The position numbers and the translations under genes were made by a program. Of a DNA stretch of 64,000 bases, positions 24,063-33,176 are shown one piece after another. Origin of the DNA: DASZBR01 sp035943935 (lineage in GTDB: Bacteria > Pseudomonadota > Gammaproteobacteria > DASZBR01); the NCBI GenBank assembly GCA_035943935.1, contig DASZBR010000005.1, forward strand, positions 62,001-126,000, given 5' to 3'. The notes below the pieces were generated by a model that made no database searches, was not told the origin of the DNA, and worked only from the letters and a program-made list of their open reading frames with translations. How positions within the stretch are numbered: the first letter of the stretch is position 1; every line of letters begins with the position of its first letter.

Positions 24063-25739
24063 ATGAAAGCATCAGAATATTTGATTAAATCTTTTATGCT
24101 GGAAGGCGTTAATCATTTATTTATGGTGCCCGGCGGTCATGTGGATAATGTCATGGCAGCATTGGAAAAGTTCCCGGATTTTCAAGGCATTGTGGCAGGG
24201 CATGAAGGTGGCGCTGCCATGATGGCGGATGGATATTCCAAAGTCAGTGGTAAATTCGGTGTGGCACTCGGGATTGGCGGTCCCGGGATTACCAATATGA
24301 TGACAGGTATTACCACTGCATTGAGTGACCAAACGCCGCTATTTGTTATCACGGGCGATCCTGCTATAGCATTACAAGGCCGTGGTACTTTTCAAGATAC
24401 CAGTCCTTCGGGATTTAATGCCAATACGTTTTTAGATCCCGTAACGAATAAACATCTCAGTGTTTATCATGCAGATGCACTAGAATCTCAAGTCAATTTA
24501 TTATGTCGAAATATGTTGGGTATGCATCGCGGTCCTGTTCAACTCAGCATTTCATCCGATGTACAAAAAACTGAGGTTGAGTGTAAACCCATTAAATTAC
24601 CTGAGTTGCTGTATCATCCACGTTTTTTAGATCACTCGGCCGCGCAAGAAACAGGACGTTATTTTAAAGGCTCAACAAAAATTGCCATTTTAGCGGGCGC
24701 GGGAAGTTTGCATTCAGACGCAACCGATGCATTGGTGAAATTCGCCGAAACCTATGAAATTCCCGTTGCGACAACATTGGGTGGCAAAAGTGTTTTTCCC
24801 GAAAATCATCGCCTATCGCTCGGCGTTTTTGGATGGTTTGGAAATCCACGCGCAATGGAGACTATATTAAGTGATGATTTAGAGGTATTGATTGTATTGG
24901 GTTCTCATCTTAATCAGATGTCCACCGTAAAATGGTCGCCTAAATTTTTGCCTAAAAAAGCCTTAATTATTAATGATATTGATGCAGGAAGTTATTTTGG
25001 TAATTTTAGGCCAGATTTATTTGTCTTGGGTGATGCCAAGACTTATTTAGAAAACTTAATCCAATCAGCTGAAGATAATTTAGAAAAATCGCGTGCAGCA
25101 CGAAAAAAATGGGTAGACAAAATTACACAAATAAATCCCAATTTTTATGACACCGACGATTTAACCAAAGATGCCGTTCCGTTATATCCCGCGCGTGTAA
25201 TCAAAGCCTTGCGCGACGTTATGCCAAAAAATACGATTTTATTTTCAGGTGAAGGTGCGACCGGTTTTTGTGCGTCACATTATTGGACGTGTTATGGCCC
25301 GGGCCAACATTTTACGCAGGTAAAATCCATGAGTCCGATGGGATGGTCCATTGCCGCAGCCATTGGTGGAAAGTTTGCGAAGCCTGATGTTCCTGTGGTT
25401 TCTATCATTGGTGATGGCAGTATGTTGATGCATGGCTTAGAAATTCAAACCGCGGCGCGTTATAATTTACCTGTTATTTTTGTATCGATGGACAATGGTG
25501 CGCATGGAAATCCGCAATTACGTGCACGCCAAGTCGGTAAATTTGAAACGGAATTTTTAAATTTACCGCATCATGATTGGGTGAAAATTGCAGAGGGTTT
25601 GGGGCTTGTGGGTATTGTCGTTGAGAAACCCGAGCAATTAAAACCTGCTTTTGAACGCGCGCTCAAATTAAACAAGGCGGTATTGATTCATATTAAAGTG
25701 GGTAATTATTCAGCGCCGGTTAAGTTTCCGCCGGTTTAA
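24063..25739 (+). CDS. Thiamine-diphosphate enzyme, acetolactate synthase-like
   Basis: A 558-residue three-domain TPP enzyme. The N-terminal pyrimidine-binding domain has catalytic Glu48 in VAGHEGGAAMMADGYSK. The central domain spans roughly residues 190-330. The C-terminal TPP motif is IIGDGSMLMHGLEIQTAARY with VSMDNGAHGN (GDG...N). Relatives include acetolactate synthases, benzoylformate decarboxylases and related 2-oxoacid enzymes; the lack of a small subunit nearby argues against a biosynthetic IlvB. The preceding cupin may act in the same pathway. Confidence 0.88.
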   Translation: MKASEYLIKSFMLEGVNHLFMVPGGHVDNVMAALEKFPDFQGIVAGHEGGAAMMADGYSKVSGKFGVALGIGGPGITNMMTGITTALSDQTPLFVITGDPAIALQGRGTFQDTSPSGFNANTFLDPVTNKHLSVYHADALESQVNLLCRNMLGMHRGPVQLSISSDVQKTEVECKPIKLPELLYHPRFLDHSAAQETGRYFKGSTKIAILAGAGSLHSDATDALVKFAETYEIPVATTLGGKSVFPENHRLSLGVFGWFGNPRAMETILSDDLEVLIVLGSHLNQMSTVKWSPKFLPKKALIINDIDAGSYFGNFRPDLFVLGDAKTYLENLIQSAEDNLEKSRAARKKWVDKITQINPNFYDTDDLTKDAVPLYPARVIKALRDVMPKNTILFSGEGATGFCASHYWTCYGPGQHFTQVKSMSPMGWSIAAAIGGKFAKPDVPVVSIIGDGSMLMHGLEIQTAARYNLPVIFVSMDNGAHGNPQLRARQVGKFETEFLNLPHHDWVKIAEGLGLVGIVVEKPEQLKPAFERALKLNKAVLIHIKVGNYSAPVKFPPV

Positions 25740-25742
25740 ATT

Positions 25743-26258
25743 TCAAGCATTTTCCAGTATCCATCCTTGTCTCGCGACAATCTCCAACAAAGAAATATCA
25801 TAGAATTTAGATGTCTTGTCATTCTCAAATGTTATAAATGCCGGCTGGCAATGTTCGCCGTGATCTTTTACGCCCGTTAGTACTTTATTATATTTTTTAA
25901 TAAATTCGGGCAATGTTTTTCCAACTACGACACCAATACTTTCTAGTCCACTGGGATACATGTGTACTTCACGTGGTGCAGGTAATTCAATAACGGATAC
26001 GTCAACATTATCTTCAAGTTTTAATGGGTTTTTAAGAACCAGTACAGAAACCGCTCGGGTATTAAATTGCGTTTCTACAAATTGTTTGCAATATAACTTT
26101 AATTGGTCGCGTAATTTTTCATATTCTGGAAGTGTGGTTGTTCGATAAAGCAGATGGCTCATGGGCATGCCGCTCATATCAATGCCAATTTTTTTCTGGC
26201 GATGCAGTAAATCTGAAAAGAAAGTCTGGTAGTTGCCAATAATATCTTCAATATTCAC
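25743..26258 (-). CDS. YecM-family protein (VOC-like fold)
   Basis: A 171-residue protein with the YecM pattern: IGIDMSGMPMSHLLYRTTTL, VLKNPLKLEDNVDVSVIELP, PREVHMYPSGLESIGVVVG, HGEHCQPAFITFENDKTSKF and a C-terminal SLLEIVARQG. The fold is related to vicinal-oxygen-chelate metalloenzymes and the His/Glu pattern suggests a metal site, but no function is established. It converges with the TPP enzyme gene, with 3 bases between stops. Confidence 0.82.
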   Translation of the reverse strand: MNIEDIIGNYQTFFSDLLHRQKKIGIDMSGMPMSHLLYRTTTLPEYEKLRDQLKLYCKQFVETQFNTRAVSVLVLKNPLKLEDNVDVSVIELPAPREVHMYPSGLESIGVVVGKTLPEFIKKYNKVLTGVKDHGEHCQPAFITFENDKTSKFYDISLLEIVARQGWILENA

Positions 26259-26297
26259 TGTGGTTTTCTCCGTATGGTCATTTCATAGGTAAGAATA

Positions 26298-27341
26298 CTA
26301 CAGCGAGTACCGCATCCAAATAGGCAAAATACTGGATAAATAATCCATAAATTTCCAAAGGCCTACGCGGTATTCGAGATTTCCAAATCGATCGGTTTTT
26401 GCTTGCGGAAAGGCAATCCCCAAACCAAATAATCCCGGCGCGATAATGCCGTTATGGGGATTATATTCAAGCTTGCCAATACCCGTGATGGGAATGCTGC
26501 GACGTTCAAATCCAATCGCATAGATGGCTTTATTACACAGAGGTAAATAATGCTCTACATTTTCATCTGACGAATAGATTTGCTCTAATTTTGGGGGTAA
26601 TGCGCCATGCAGATTTTTTCGTGCCCATTCTGCTGTCGTTCCCTTGAGACCCGTATCGTCAAATAATATTTCAGACTCATCTAAATAAACCGCATAACGT
26701 AAAGGGGCGCGATAAAAGTTAATGACTTTTTTAACAGAGCTGACTTCTAATAAACTGCGAATAATTAATATGGCAGAATGCGAAGAGCCAAAAACGGCGA
26801 TGTTATCTTCGCCATTGCAATGTTCTGCTAAACGCCCACTGTCCATGGCAATCTCAAGTGGAATGGTTGTTATTCCAGAATGAGAAAATGCTTTAGGTTC
26901 TGATCCTACGGCTAATACAACGTTTTTTGCTATCAACGCTGAGTCTGATAATTGAATATGCCAGTGATTATTTTGCATGCTCAAGGCTTCAACGCTATTT
27001 TTAAAGATACTGACTTTTTTCATTAAGCGCTGTGTGACCCATCGTAAGGGTTCGGCCATTATATTTAAAAAGCAGGTTTGATCGGGATCTGCACGGTTTA
27101 GCGCAAAATTTTCTTTGCAGGTTGCGTACTCAAACGCTTGGCACGCTTCAAGGTATTTTAAGAATAATCCCACTTTGGTATTGCTCGGAACGTTCAGCCA
27201 TTTCGTGCCGAAATCACCCACCGCAAATGCGGGATCAATCCATGCGATGCGATGAGGTTCAACGCCGGCATCGAGTAATTTTCCTATGGCGGCAATCCCA
27301 GCAGGACCTGCGCCAACAACAGCCCAGTCAATGTTTTTCAT
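26298..27341 (-). CDS. FAD-dependent oxidoreductase / monooxygenase-like
   Basis: A 347-residue flavoprotein. The FAD motif is WAVVGAGPAGIAAIGKLLDAG at the N-terminus. A second nucleotide-binding motif is IAVFGSSHSAILIIRSLLE, and there is a late VVLAVGSEP and a C-terminal GLFGLGIAFPQA. The architecture resembles flavin monooxygenases and lysine/ornithine hydroxylase relatives, but no substrate is apparent. It is divergently paired with a LysR gene 75 bases away, which probably regulates it. Confidence 0.82.
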   Translation of the reverse strand: MKNIDWAVVGAGPAGIAAIGKLLDAGVEPHRIAWIDPAFAVGDFGTKWLNVPSNTKVGLFLKYLEACQAFEYATCKENFALNRADPDQTCFLNIMAEPLRWVTQRLMKKVSIFKNSVEALSMQNNHWHIQLSDSALIAKNVVLAVGSEPKAFSHSGITTIPLEIAMDSGRLAEHCNGEDNIAVFGSSHSAILIIRSLLEVSSVKKVINFYRAPLRYAVYLDESEILFDDTGLKGTTAEWARKNLHGALPPKLEQIYSSDENVEHYLPLCNKAIYAIGFERRSIPITGIGKLEYNPHNGIIAPGLFGLGIAFPQAKTDRFGNLEYRVGLWKFMDYLSSILPIWMRYSL

Positions 27342-27398
27342 GGGTAAATCGTAGGGTATAACCAGATATAAATAAAATTCATTGTTTAAATATAACTC

Positions 27399-27413
27399 AT
27401 CAATTATATTGAT
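27399..27413. promoter_or_regulatory. Candidate LysR box between oxidoreductase and LysR genes
   Basis: ATCAAT-TAT-ATTGAT is a perfect 6-bp inverted repeat matching the T-N11-A LysR-type pattern. It ends three bases before the LysR start codon, as expected for an autoregulatory site. Confidence 0.5.
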
Positions 27414-27416
27414 AAC

Positions 27417-28286
27417 ATGCGGATTACCTTAAAACAGATTGAAGTCTTCGTGACGTTGGCTAAAACGAGCAACATGACGCGCGCGTCTGAAACATTGCAT
27501 ATGACGCAGTCGGCTTGCAGCATGGCATTGTCGACAATGGAGAGCCAATTGGGTGGTGTTTTATTCGACCGTCAGGGGAAAAAATTAATATTAAACGAAC
27601 GGGGAAAAGTGGTGTTTCCAAAAGCCGCGAATATTATTACGCAAGTACAAGAATTGCAGGATGTGATGCGGGGAAAAAAAGAAGTGATGTTGGCGGGACA
27701 GTTAATTGTCGGTGCCAGTACTACGATAGGAAATTATTTACTTCCTGGAATGATAGGCAATTTTGTTACGCGTTACCCGCATACCAAAATCACCTTATGC
27801 GTTGAGAATACGGAGCGCATCATTGAGAAAGTATTAAAATTTGACATCGATGTGGGCATGATAGAAGGCAATTGTTATTCCGATGAAATTGACGTATTTC
27901 CTTGGAAAAAAGACGAATTGATTGTCATTGCTTCTCCCAAACATTCTTTGGCAAAACAAAAGAAAATGAGCTTAAGCGATCTTCAAAACGCTAAATGGAT
28001 ATTGCGTGAAGTGGGTTCGGGCACGCGGGAAAAATTTGAAGAAGCAATGCGTGGAAAGATTCATCCTTTTTTAGAGTTGGGGCATACCGAGGCGGTTAAG
28101 CAAGCGGTTTGTGCAAATTTGGGTATCAGCTGTCTTTCACGAACGGCGGTGTCTGATTTGCTGAAGCGTGGCCAGCTTGTCGAATTAAAGACGCCATTTC
28201 TCAAATTAACCCGAGATTTTTATGTATTACTGCATAAAAAGAAGCATAAAACAGCGCTTTTAAGTAAATTCATGGCAGAGCTGTGA
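27417..28286 (+). CDS. LysR-family transcriptional regulator
   Basis: A 289-residue LTTR. The N-terminal helix-turn-helix spans FVTLAKTSNMTRASETLHMT then QSACSMALSTMESQLGGVLF. The periplasmic-binding-protein-like effector domain starts near residue 90 (LIVGASTTIGNYLLPGMIG), resembling CysB/YeiE-type regulators. It is divergent from the FAD oxidoreductase, with a LysR box just before its ATG. The probable role is control of that enzyme; the inducer is unknown. Confidence 0.92.
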   Translation: MRITLKQIEVFVTLAKTSNMTRASETLHMTQSACSMALSTMESQLGGVLFDRQGKKLILNERGKVVFPKAANIITQVQELQDVMRGKKEVMLAGQLIVGASTTIGNYLLPGMIGNFVTRYPHTKITLCVENTERIIEKVLKFDIDVGMIEGNCYSDEIDVFPWKKDELIVIASPKHSLAKQKKMSLSDLQNAKWILREVGSGTREKFEEAMRGKIHPFLELGHTEAVKQAVCANLGISCLSRTAVSDLLKRGQLVELKTPFLKLTRDFYVLLHKKKHKTALLSKFMAEL

Positions 28287-28370
28287 TATAGCAATAACGG
28301 TCAAATAAGCCGTTCATCTACAGCGTAACCTTAGCACTGTAAATAACGTGAGTGAGAGATTGAGAGACAT

Positions 28371-29225
28371 ATGAACTATGAGCGGCAATTAAATAAAGTT
28401 ATCGAGTTTATTGGTAAACATCTCGATGAAAAATTGACGCTGACTCAATTGAGTGAGGTAGCATGTTTTTCAAACTATCATTTTCATCGATTATTTACTG
28501 CTTATACGGGATTATCTTTGCAGCAATATATTCGTTGGCTTCGCTTAAAACGGGCGGCACACCAACTGGTTGCGGATAAAGATAAAACCATAATTGAAAT
28601 CGCAATGAACGCAGGGTTTGAATCGCATGAGGCTTTTACGCGAGCATTTAAACAGGTGTGTGGTGAAAATCCTCGCACGTTTAGATCGCAGTTGAGTTGG
28701 AGTGCCTGGGAAAAGCCACCGTATTCATTGCCTATACCAAAAGGTGAATTAAAGATGAATGTGACTATCAAAAATATGCCGGCAAGACGTTTGGCGGTTG
28801 TGGAGCATCGTGGACATCCTGAAAAATTGGGTGAAAGCGTGAATCAATTAATGGACTGGGCAAAATCTCAATCCATGAATGTGCAACCAAAAGCAGGAGA
28901 ATCATTTGGGTTTGCGTATGATGATCCTAAAACAACGGCGCCAAAAGAGTTTCGATTTGATCTGGGTGTTACTGTGCCAGAACAATTGAAATTAAAAGGT
29001 AGCGTTGTTGAAAAGCGTTTGCCTTCGGGACGTTATGCAGTGGCCATGCACAAAGGTTCTCGCAATACGATTGGCGATACTATTTATGGTTTATACCGTG
29101 ATTGGTTGCCTCAATCGGGTGAAGAGCTGGGTGATTTACCCTGTATTTTTTGCTACTACAACTTCGATCATGAAGTGGCAGAAACCGAGGCTTTAACCGA
29201 GTGTTGGTTGTTGTTGAAAAACTAA
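28371..29225 (+). CDS. AraC-family regulator with GyrI-like effector domain
   Basis: A 284-residue protein. Residues 1-110 hold two AraC helix-turn-helix motifs (LTLTQLSEVACFSNYHFHRL and TIIEIAMNAGFESHEAFTRA, then FKQVCGENPRTFR). Residues about 125-284 form a GyrI/BmrR-type small-molecule-binding domain (VTIKNMPARRLAVVEHRGHP, ending ALTECWLLLKN). Members respond to hydrophobic cations and drugs. It is a single gene followed by a strong terminator. It may regulate one of the nearby transporters, but no operator was identified. Confidence 0.92.
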   Translation: MNYERQLNKVIEFIGKHLDEKLTLTQLSEVACFSNYHFHRLFTAYTGLSLQQYIRWLRLKRAAHQLVADKDKTIIEIAMNAGFESHEAFTRAFKQVCGENPRTFRSQLSWSAWEKPPYSLPIPKGELKMNVTIKNMPARRLAVVEHRGHPEKLGESVNQLMDWAKSQSMNVQPKAGESFGFAYDDPKTTAPKEFRFDLGVTVPEQLKLKGSVVEKRLPSGRYAVAMHKGSRNTIGDTIYGLYRDWLPQSGEELGDLPCIFCYYNFDHEVAETEALTECWLLLKN

Positions 29226-29234
29226 AGCGTCATG

Positions 29235-29262
29235 CTAAACCCGTCGAGTGCGGCGGGTTTAG
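29235..29262. terminator. Intrinsic terminator between convergent genes
   Basis: CTAAACCCGTCG and CGGCGGGTTTAG form a 12-bp stem (one G-T pair) with loop AGTG, followed by a T-rich run on the plus strand. It serves the AraC gene. The convergent serine-hydrolase gene stops at 29273. Confidence 0.8.
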
Positions 29263-29272
29263 ATTTTGTGAT

Positions 29273-30631
29273 TTATTTTTTGCCCAATGTTGGAGATTTA
29301 TGTTGCGCTGTTTCTTGTGGAGTATTTGTTGCGGGCAGCCACTTTTCGGTATTGAGTTTTTCAATGAATTTTTGATAAAGCTCAGGGTTTTTTATATTAA
29401 TTCTTAATATCGATTTATTGTCTTTCTCAGCTATCGTTGCTGAGTCATCTTCGCCGCGGACTTTCTCAAACTCGTGCTCAATCAGTTTGACGAGTAACCC
29501 CGCTTTGTCAGAATCACAGGTGATTACTAAAGTATTTTGCCAAGGTTCGTAGTCTTTTTTGACGAGATTTTTTTCTACTAAATACGCTAACCAGGCAGCT
29601 CTCATCGTAGGCGGTATTTCGTATTTCATATTATCCCACGTCTCGAATCTTTCTTTTTCTGCGAGATTTTCTACGCTATGGCGCTGATAACCATATTTTC
29701 CCATCACAAAGTTAAGTCCATGATTTAAATCGGTAACCGTTGAGGTAATAACAGGATCTACAAGGGATAACCCATTTTGTGCTTTATCCGCAAAATAAAC
29801 ACAGCTTATGCCCGTCGTTAAATTCATTGCAACAAATGATTTACTGACACCTGCGTCACCCCAATGAAAAGCAATGATGCCATTGTCTGTTTTTTCCAAT
29901 AACCAACCTAAACCCGAATCAATAGCTTGTAGATCTTGCGTCTGCAATTCTTTGTTTTCTACTTTTTGCTTTGCCCATGAATCTGTCATGAGGGAAATTG
30001 CTGGCTTAAAGACTTCGTGCATGTTGGGATTACGCAACATAGCTTTCATGAAAATCGCGTAATCTTCTGCGGTTGTTTTCAGGGTATAAGCTGCGTGTAG
30101 CGGATCTTTATGGTCTCTATCTATGAAGCTACTATTTTTCATGCCCAAAGCCAAAGGTCCAAATACTATTTCTTGAGCGAGCTCTTCAAGTGATTTTCCA
30201 TAATGTTTTTCAATGACATCTTGTAAGTATTTATAAGCGGTTCCAGAGTAAGCATATTCATCGCCGGGTTTAAATTGAAAGCGAAAAGATTGATCTGGAA
30301 ATAAATCTTGAGCGGGAATGCCAGATTGATGGGATAATACTTTTCGTGCAGTGACTAATTCGCGGTGTTCATATCCTTCCAGTCGCGGGTGTTTATAAAA
30401 ATTATCGAGAGGAGCATCTAAATTAAATCCACGTTCTTGTGCGAGCTTTACTATTAAATAAGCAAATACAGGTTTGCTTAGCGAAGCGGCTTTAGATTGT
30501 TTGGGTACGGCTCCCAGTGTCAGATGTTCATCAAGTTCGCTACTTTTAAGAGTATGAATATCTAAGCCGGTCACGCCGACTTTTAGTCTCAGCTTTTCAA
30601 TACCGGTTTTATCAAGCTTTTTATCAAGCAT
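29273..30631 (-). CDS. Beta-lactamase-family serine hydrolase
   Basis: A 452-residue class C beta-lactamase/esterase-type protein. The nucleophile motif SxxK is in KAASLSKPVFAY (Ser50, Lys53). The YxG/N motif is GDEYAYSGTAYKYLQ, and a late HWGDAG corresponds to the KTG-like box. No N-terminal signal peptide is evident, which is unusual for a cell-wall-directed enzyme, so a cytoplasmic esterase role is possible. The last ~110 residues extend past the core domain and are unassigned. Confidence 0.85.
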   Translation of the reverse strand: MLDKKLDKTGIEKLRLKVGVTGLDIHTLKSSELDEHLTLGAVPKQSKAASLSKPVFAYLIVKLAQERGFNLDAPLDNFYKHPRLEGYEHRELVTARKVLSHQSGIPAQDLFPDQSFRFQFKPGDEYAYSGTAYKYLQDVIEKHYGKSLEELAQEIVFGPLALGMKNSSFIDRDHKDPLHAAYTLKTTAEDYAIFMKAMLRNPNMHEVFKPAISLMTDSWAKQKVENKELQTQDLQAIDSGLGWLLEKTDNGIIAFHWGDAGVSKSFVAMNLTTGISCVYFADKAQNGLSLVDPVITSTVTDLNHGLNFVMGKYGYQRHSVENLAEKERFETWDNMKYEIPPTMRAAWLAYLVEKNLVKKDYEPWQNTLVITCDSDKAGLLVKLIEHEFEKVRGEDDSATIAEKDNKSILRINIKNPELYQKFIEKLNTEKWLPATNTPQETAQHKSPTLGKK

Positions 30632-30717
30632 AACGTTGCTCCGTCCAGGTTCTTGTAGGGTAAGTATAGTTCATGTTTGGTGGGGTGGGAGGGCAGGGCA
30701 AATGCATCTAAATTGGC

Positions 30718-30763
30718 GTTGCCCGGATTTCGTTACGCTGCGCTCCACTCAATCCGGGCAACA
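30718..30763. repeat. Dispersed palindromic repeat, copy 3
   Basis: GTTGCCCGGATTTCGTTACG through to CAATCCGGGCAAC. Its ends pair over 13 bases with one offset (GTTGCCCGGATT / AATCCGGGCAAC). It is the longest and most complete copy, in inverted orientation relative to copies 2 and 4. Confidence 0.75.
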
Positions 30764-30835
30764 AGACTGCAACTTATGGTAAACTGAGGCCATTATTCGA
30801 TTGTCGCCGCCCCCATATTCATTGAGGAGAACATT

Positions 30836-31033
30836 ATGTTCGCAATACATGAGCAGTATCTGATAAATGAAAAAGGACAGAAAAAAGCTGTCGTTTTGCC
30901 TGTGTCTGAGTGGAAAAAAGTTCTTGAGATTCTCGAAGAATATGAAGACATTCGCGCCTATGATCAGGCCAAAGCCAAAAAATCTGATCCAGTTTCATTT
31001 AAAAAGATAGCAGCGAAATTAAAACATGGCTGA
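30836..31033 (+). CDS. Phd/RelB-like antitoxin
   Basis: A 65-residue acidic-basic protein (MFAIHEQYLINEKGQKKAVV, then LPVSEWKKVLEILEEYEDIRAY). The strand-helix start resembles Phd/YefM-type antitoxins, where VVLPVSEWKKLL is a family hallmark; the C-terminal part would wrap the toxin. Its stop overlaps the toxin start by 8 bases. GAGGAGAAC precedes the ATG. It probably also represses this two-gene operon. Confidence 0.82.
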   Translation: MFAIHEQYLINEKGQKKAVVLPVSEWKKVLEILEEYEDIRAYDQAKAKKSDPVSFKKIAAKLKHG

Positions 31034-31283
31034 TTATCAAATTAACATTGAGAAAACTGCTGCAAAATCCCTTCAAAAAATACCGAAATCGGATCAAGCA
31101 AAAATTATTAATGCAATACAACCTCTCGCGCATAACCCAAGGCCTTCTGGTTGCAAAAAACTGGTCGGTAGAGATGGCTGGAGAATTAGGATTGGAAACT
31201 ATCGCGTTATCTATGAAATTAATGATGGCCAATTACGTATTTTAATTATTGAAATTGGTCACCGAAAAGAAATATATCGATAA
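31026..31283 (+). CDS. RelE/ParE-family toxin
   Basis: An 85-residue type II toxin with the RelE pattern: YQINIEKTAAKSLQKIPKSD, then NPRPSGCKKLVGRDGWRIRI, GNYRVIYEINDG, IIEIGHRKEIYR. Conserved basic residues (Arg in WRIRIGNYR, and HRKEIYR at the C-terminus) are those used for ribosome-dependent mRNA cleavage in RelE. It is coupled to the upstream antitoxin gene. The pair looks complete and functional. Confidence 0.9.
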   Translation: MADYQINIEKTAAKSLQKIPKSDQAKIINAIQPLAHNPRPSGCKKLVGRDGWRIRIGNYRVIYEINDGQLRILIIEIGHRKEIYR

Positions 31284-31317
31284 CTTTTTCTGAGATTACC
31301 TATCTTCTGCAGCTTGC

Positions 31318-31479
31318 TCAGCCTCTTCGTCTATTCTTATTAACCAAGCCAAGTTTTTCTCCTAACTCTTCAAGTGATATGGTCTTATTTTTTTTCTCAA
31401 GCACAGCAACAGTCAGTAGATAATCTTCTTGGTCTTCCAAGAATTCTTTAATGGCTTTTGGCAATCGTATTGCAAACAT
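31318..31479 (-). CDS. Orphan, internally shortened RHH/RelB-type antitoxin remnant
   Basis: A 53-residue frame from ATG 31479 (ribosome site AAGGTG). It begins MFAIRLPKAIKEFLEDQEDYL and ends KTISLEELGEKLGL. Full-length ribbon-helix-helix antitoxins of this type begin MFAIRLPKEIE, continue through about 18 residues of helix 1 and the TGRTKTFY-type turn, and then reach EHLEDLEDLYL; that middle is missing here. An in-frame deletion would remove most of the DNA-binding fold. No partner toxin is next to it. It may be non-functional or a free decoy antitoxin. Confidence 0.6.
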   Translation of the reverse strand: MFAIRLPKAIKEFLEDQEDYLLTVAVLEKKNKTISLEELGEKLGLVNKNRRRG

Positions 31480-31492
31480 GGTTTCACCTTTT

Positions 31493-32734
31493 CTATGCGG
31501 ATAATTCTCTGGCAGCATGATACCGCATATAAATCAGCGATAAAATACTGATTATTAAACATCCCAGTGCAACCCACAGTGGAGTAGCTGCACCAAATTT
31601 GGCTAATACCCCCGCACCTAAACCGGTAACGCCAAACGAAAATGCGCTGATGGCACCCGTCAATCCCATGATCCAGCCTTGTTTGTTTTTATCGACTTGT
31701 TCAGAAAAAAGGCTGACTAATACGGAATATCCAATCGCAAGACTTGTTGCTGCAGGTATGGCTAATATCCATGCGGATAATTCATGATGAATGAATAAAA
31801 TGCCCAGAATAAAAAGTCCAATAAGACTAATAGAAACCAATGCAATATTGCGTAAGGAAAAACGAGCCGTGATAACACTGAGAAGATAACAAAAAGCTAA
31901 TGTAAATCCTACGCCAATGCACGCCATATAAATACCAATTTCATTGGGTGATAAGTGATAACGCAGTGTTAAAAATAGCGCGATAAATTGAACAAACGTC
32001 GCCCATCCTAATTGCATAAATAAAAATGCCATTGTTAATCCAAAAAGACGTGGCATTGTAAATGCTGAAGTAATGACATTTAATCCAGAGAGAGGATGAA
32101 CTTGTTTTTTTTCTACTGGAACAAAGGTCTCTCGAAAAGCAAAATACAAATATACAAGATTTACCGCAGAAATGATTGCGGCAAAATAAAGTGGCGTTGT
32201 TACATGAAACCAGCTTGCCCATCGTGGATTTGACAGTGTTCCAGAAAGTAGTGGGCCCAAAATAGATCCCATCGATACGGCTAATAAAATATAACCAATA
32301 TTGGTCGTTCTCTGTTTTTCAGAACTAATATCAGTAATTGCTGCTTGTGCCGTTGATAGGCTTCCGCCCGTAAATCCTGCAATTACGCGTCCAAATAGCA
32401 GTAAAGAAACAGAATGTATAAGAACAGCAAATGCCGCTAATAAATAGGATAAAAAAGTTCCGAGCAGCGCAATAATTAAAATGCGTTTACGACCTAATCG
32501 ATCAGAAAGATCTCCCAAGATGGGTGCGCCAAAAAACATGGCAAGCGATGCAATGCCTTGCACTAAACCAAACATGAAATAACGCATCGAGGGTATTGCG
32601 TGAATGGACAGTATGCTGGTGTCAGTATTAAGAAACAGCGTAGGTAATAATGGCAATAATATTGAACTGCTGAGCATATCGACAAAGATCACCATGAATA
32701 AAGGAAGTATGCGAAAAAAGTTTTGTGCGGACAT
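31493..32734 (-). CDS. MFS efflux transporter, TetA-like
   Basis: A 413-residue inner-membrane protein with 12 predicted helices. The MFS motif A is GDLSDRLGRKRILII between helices 2 and 3. FGRVIAGFTGGSLSTAQAAI in helices 4-5 resembles the drug/proton antiporter motif C region, and SMGSILGPLLSG follows. Relatives export tetracycline or other drugs; the substrate here is unknown. It has no adjacent dedicated regulator, though a LysR gene lies just beyond the Dabb gene. Confidence 0.88.
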   Translation of the reverse strand: MSAQNFFRILPLFMVIFVDMLSSSILLPLLPTLFLNTDTSILSIHAIPSMRYFMFGLVQGIASLAMFFGAPILGDLSDRLGRKRILIIALLGTFLSYLLAAFAVLIHSVSLLLFGRVIAGFTGGSLSTAQAAITDISSEKQRTTNIGYILLAVSMGSILGPLLSGTLSNPRWASWFHVTTPLYFAAIISAVNLVYLYFAFRETFVPVEKKQVHPLSGLNVITSAFTMPRLFGLTMAFLFMQLGWATFVQFIALFLTLRYHLSPNEIGIYMACIGVGFTLAFCYLLSVITARFSLRNIALVSISLIGLFILGILFIHHELSAWILAIPAATSLAIGYSVLVSLFSEQVDKNKQGWIMGLTGAISAFSFGVTGLGAGVLAKFGAATPLWVALGCLIISILSLIYMRYHAARELSA

Positions 32735-32763
32735 GGTGTTTTCTCTGGATGCGTTTGTGGAAT

Positions 32764-33075
32764 TTAATATTCTAAATCAAATCCCATCAATCCCGCATAA
32801 CCTCCCTCAGCAATATTCACAATCCCATCTTTGGCGGGATGTGTTACAGGATCGGTTAAAAATAAATTCATGGCTTTTTTGTCTAGAAAATCAATCGAAA
32901 ACGCGTGGCTAAATACATTCGAGCCTTTGCCTTCATGCAATGCACATCTGCCGCCTACCATTGTCACAATGCCGGGTAGTTTCTTTTTTAAGGATAGAAA
33001 GTCGGCGCAGGCGGCTTCAATCACTTGTTCGGATAAGCCCGCTTTCGTTTTAAATAATATGGTATGTCTGATCAT
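32764..33075 (-). CDS. Dabb (stress-responsive alpha-beta barrel) protein, copy 1
   Basis: A 103-residue dimeric alpha/beta-barrel protein: MIRHTILFKTKAGLSEQVIE, VGGRCALHEGKGSNVFSHAF, then PVTHPAKDGIVNIAEG. Dabb proteins are small and related to ABM enzymes; few have known activity. It is divergent from the LysR gene at 33177 and 29 bases upstream of the MFS gene on the same strand, so the two may be co-transcribed under LysR control. A second family member is at 36395. Confidence 0.85.
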   Translation of the reverse strand: MIRHTILFKTKAGLSEQVIEAACADFLSLKKKLPGIVTMVGGRCALHEGKGSNVFSHAFSIDFLDKKAMNLFLTDPVTHPAKDGIVNIAEGGYAGLMGFDLEY

Positions 33076-33176
33076 GTTGATTCGCCTTGTTTAGATATAA
33101 CCATATCAGCATTGTATGCCCAGCTTATATATTAGTATAATTCATATTGATTATAGTGAGTATTTAGGAGATTAAT

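Noticed and set aside
24063..25739. Naming the TPP enzyme ilvB
   Set aside because: There is no acetolactate synthase small subunit or branched-chain gene nearby, and several 2-oxoacid enzymes share this architecture.
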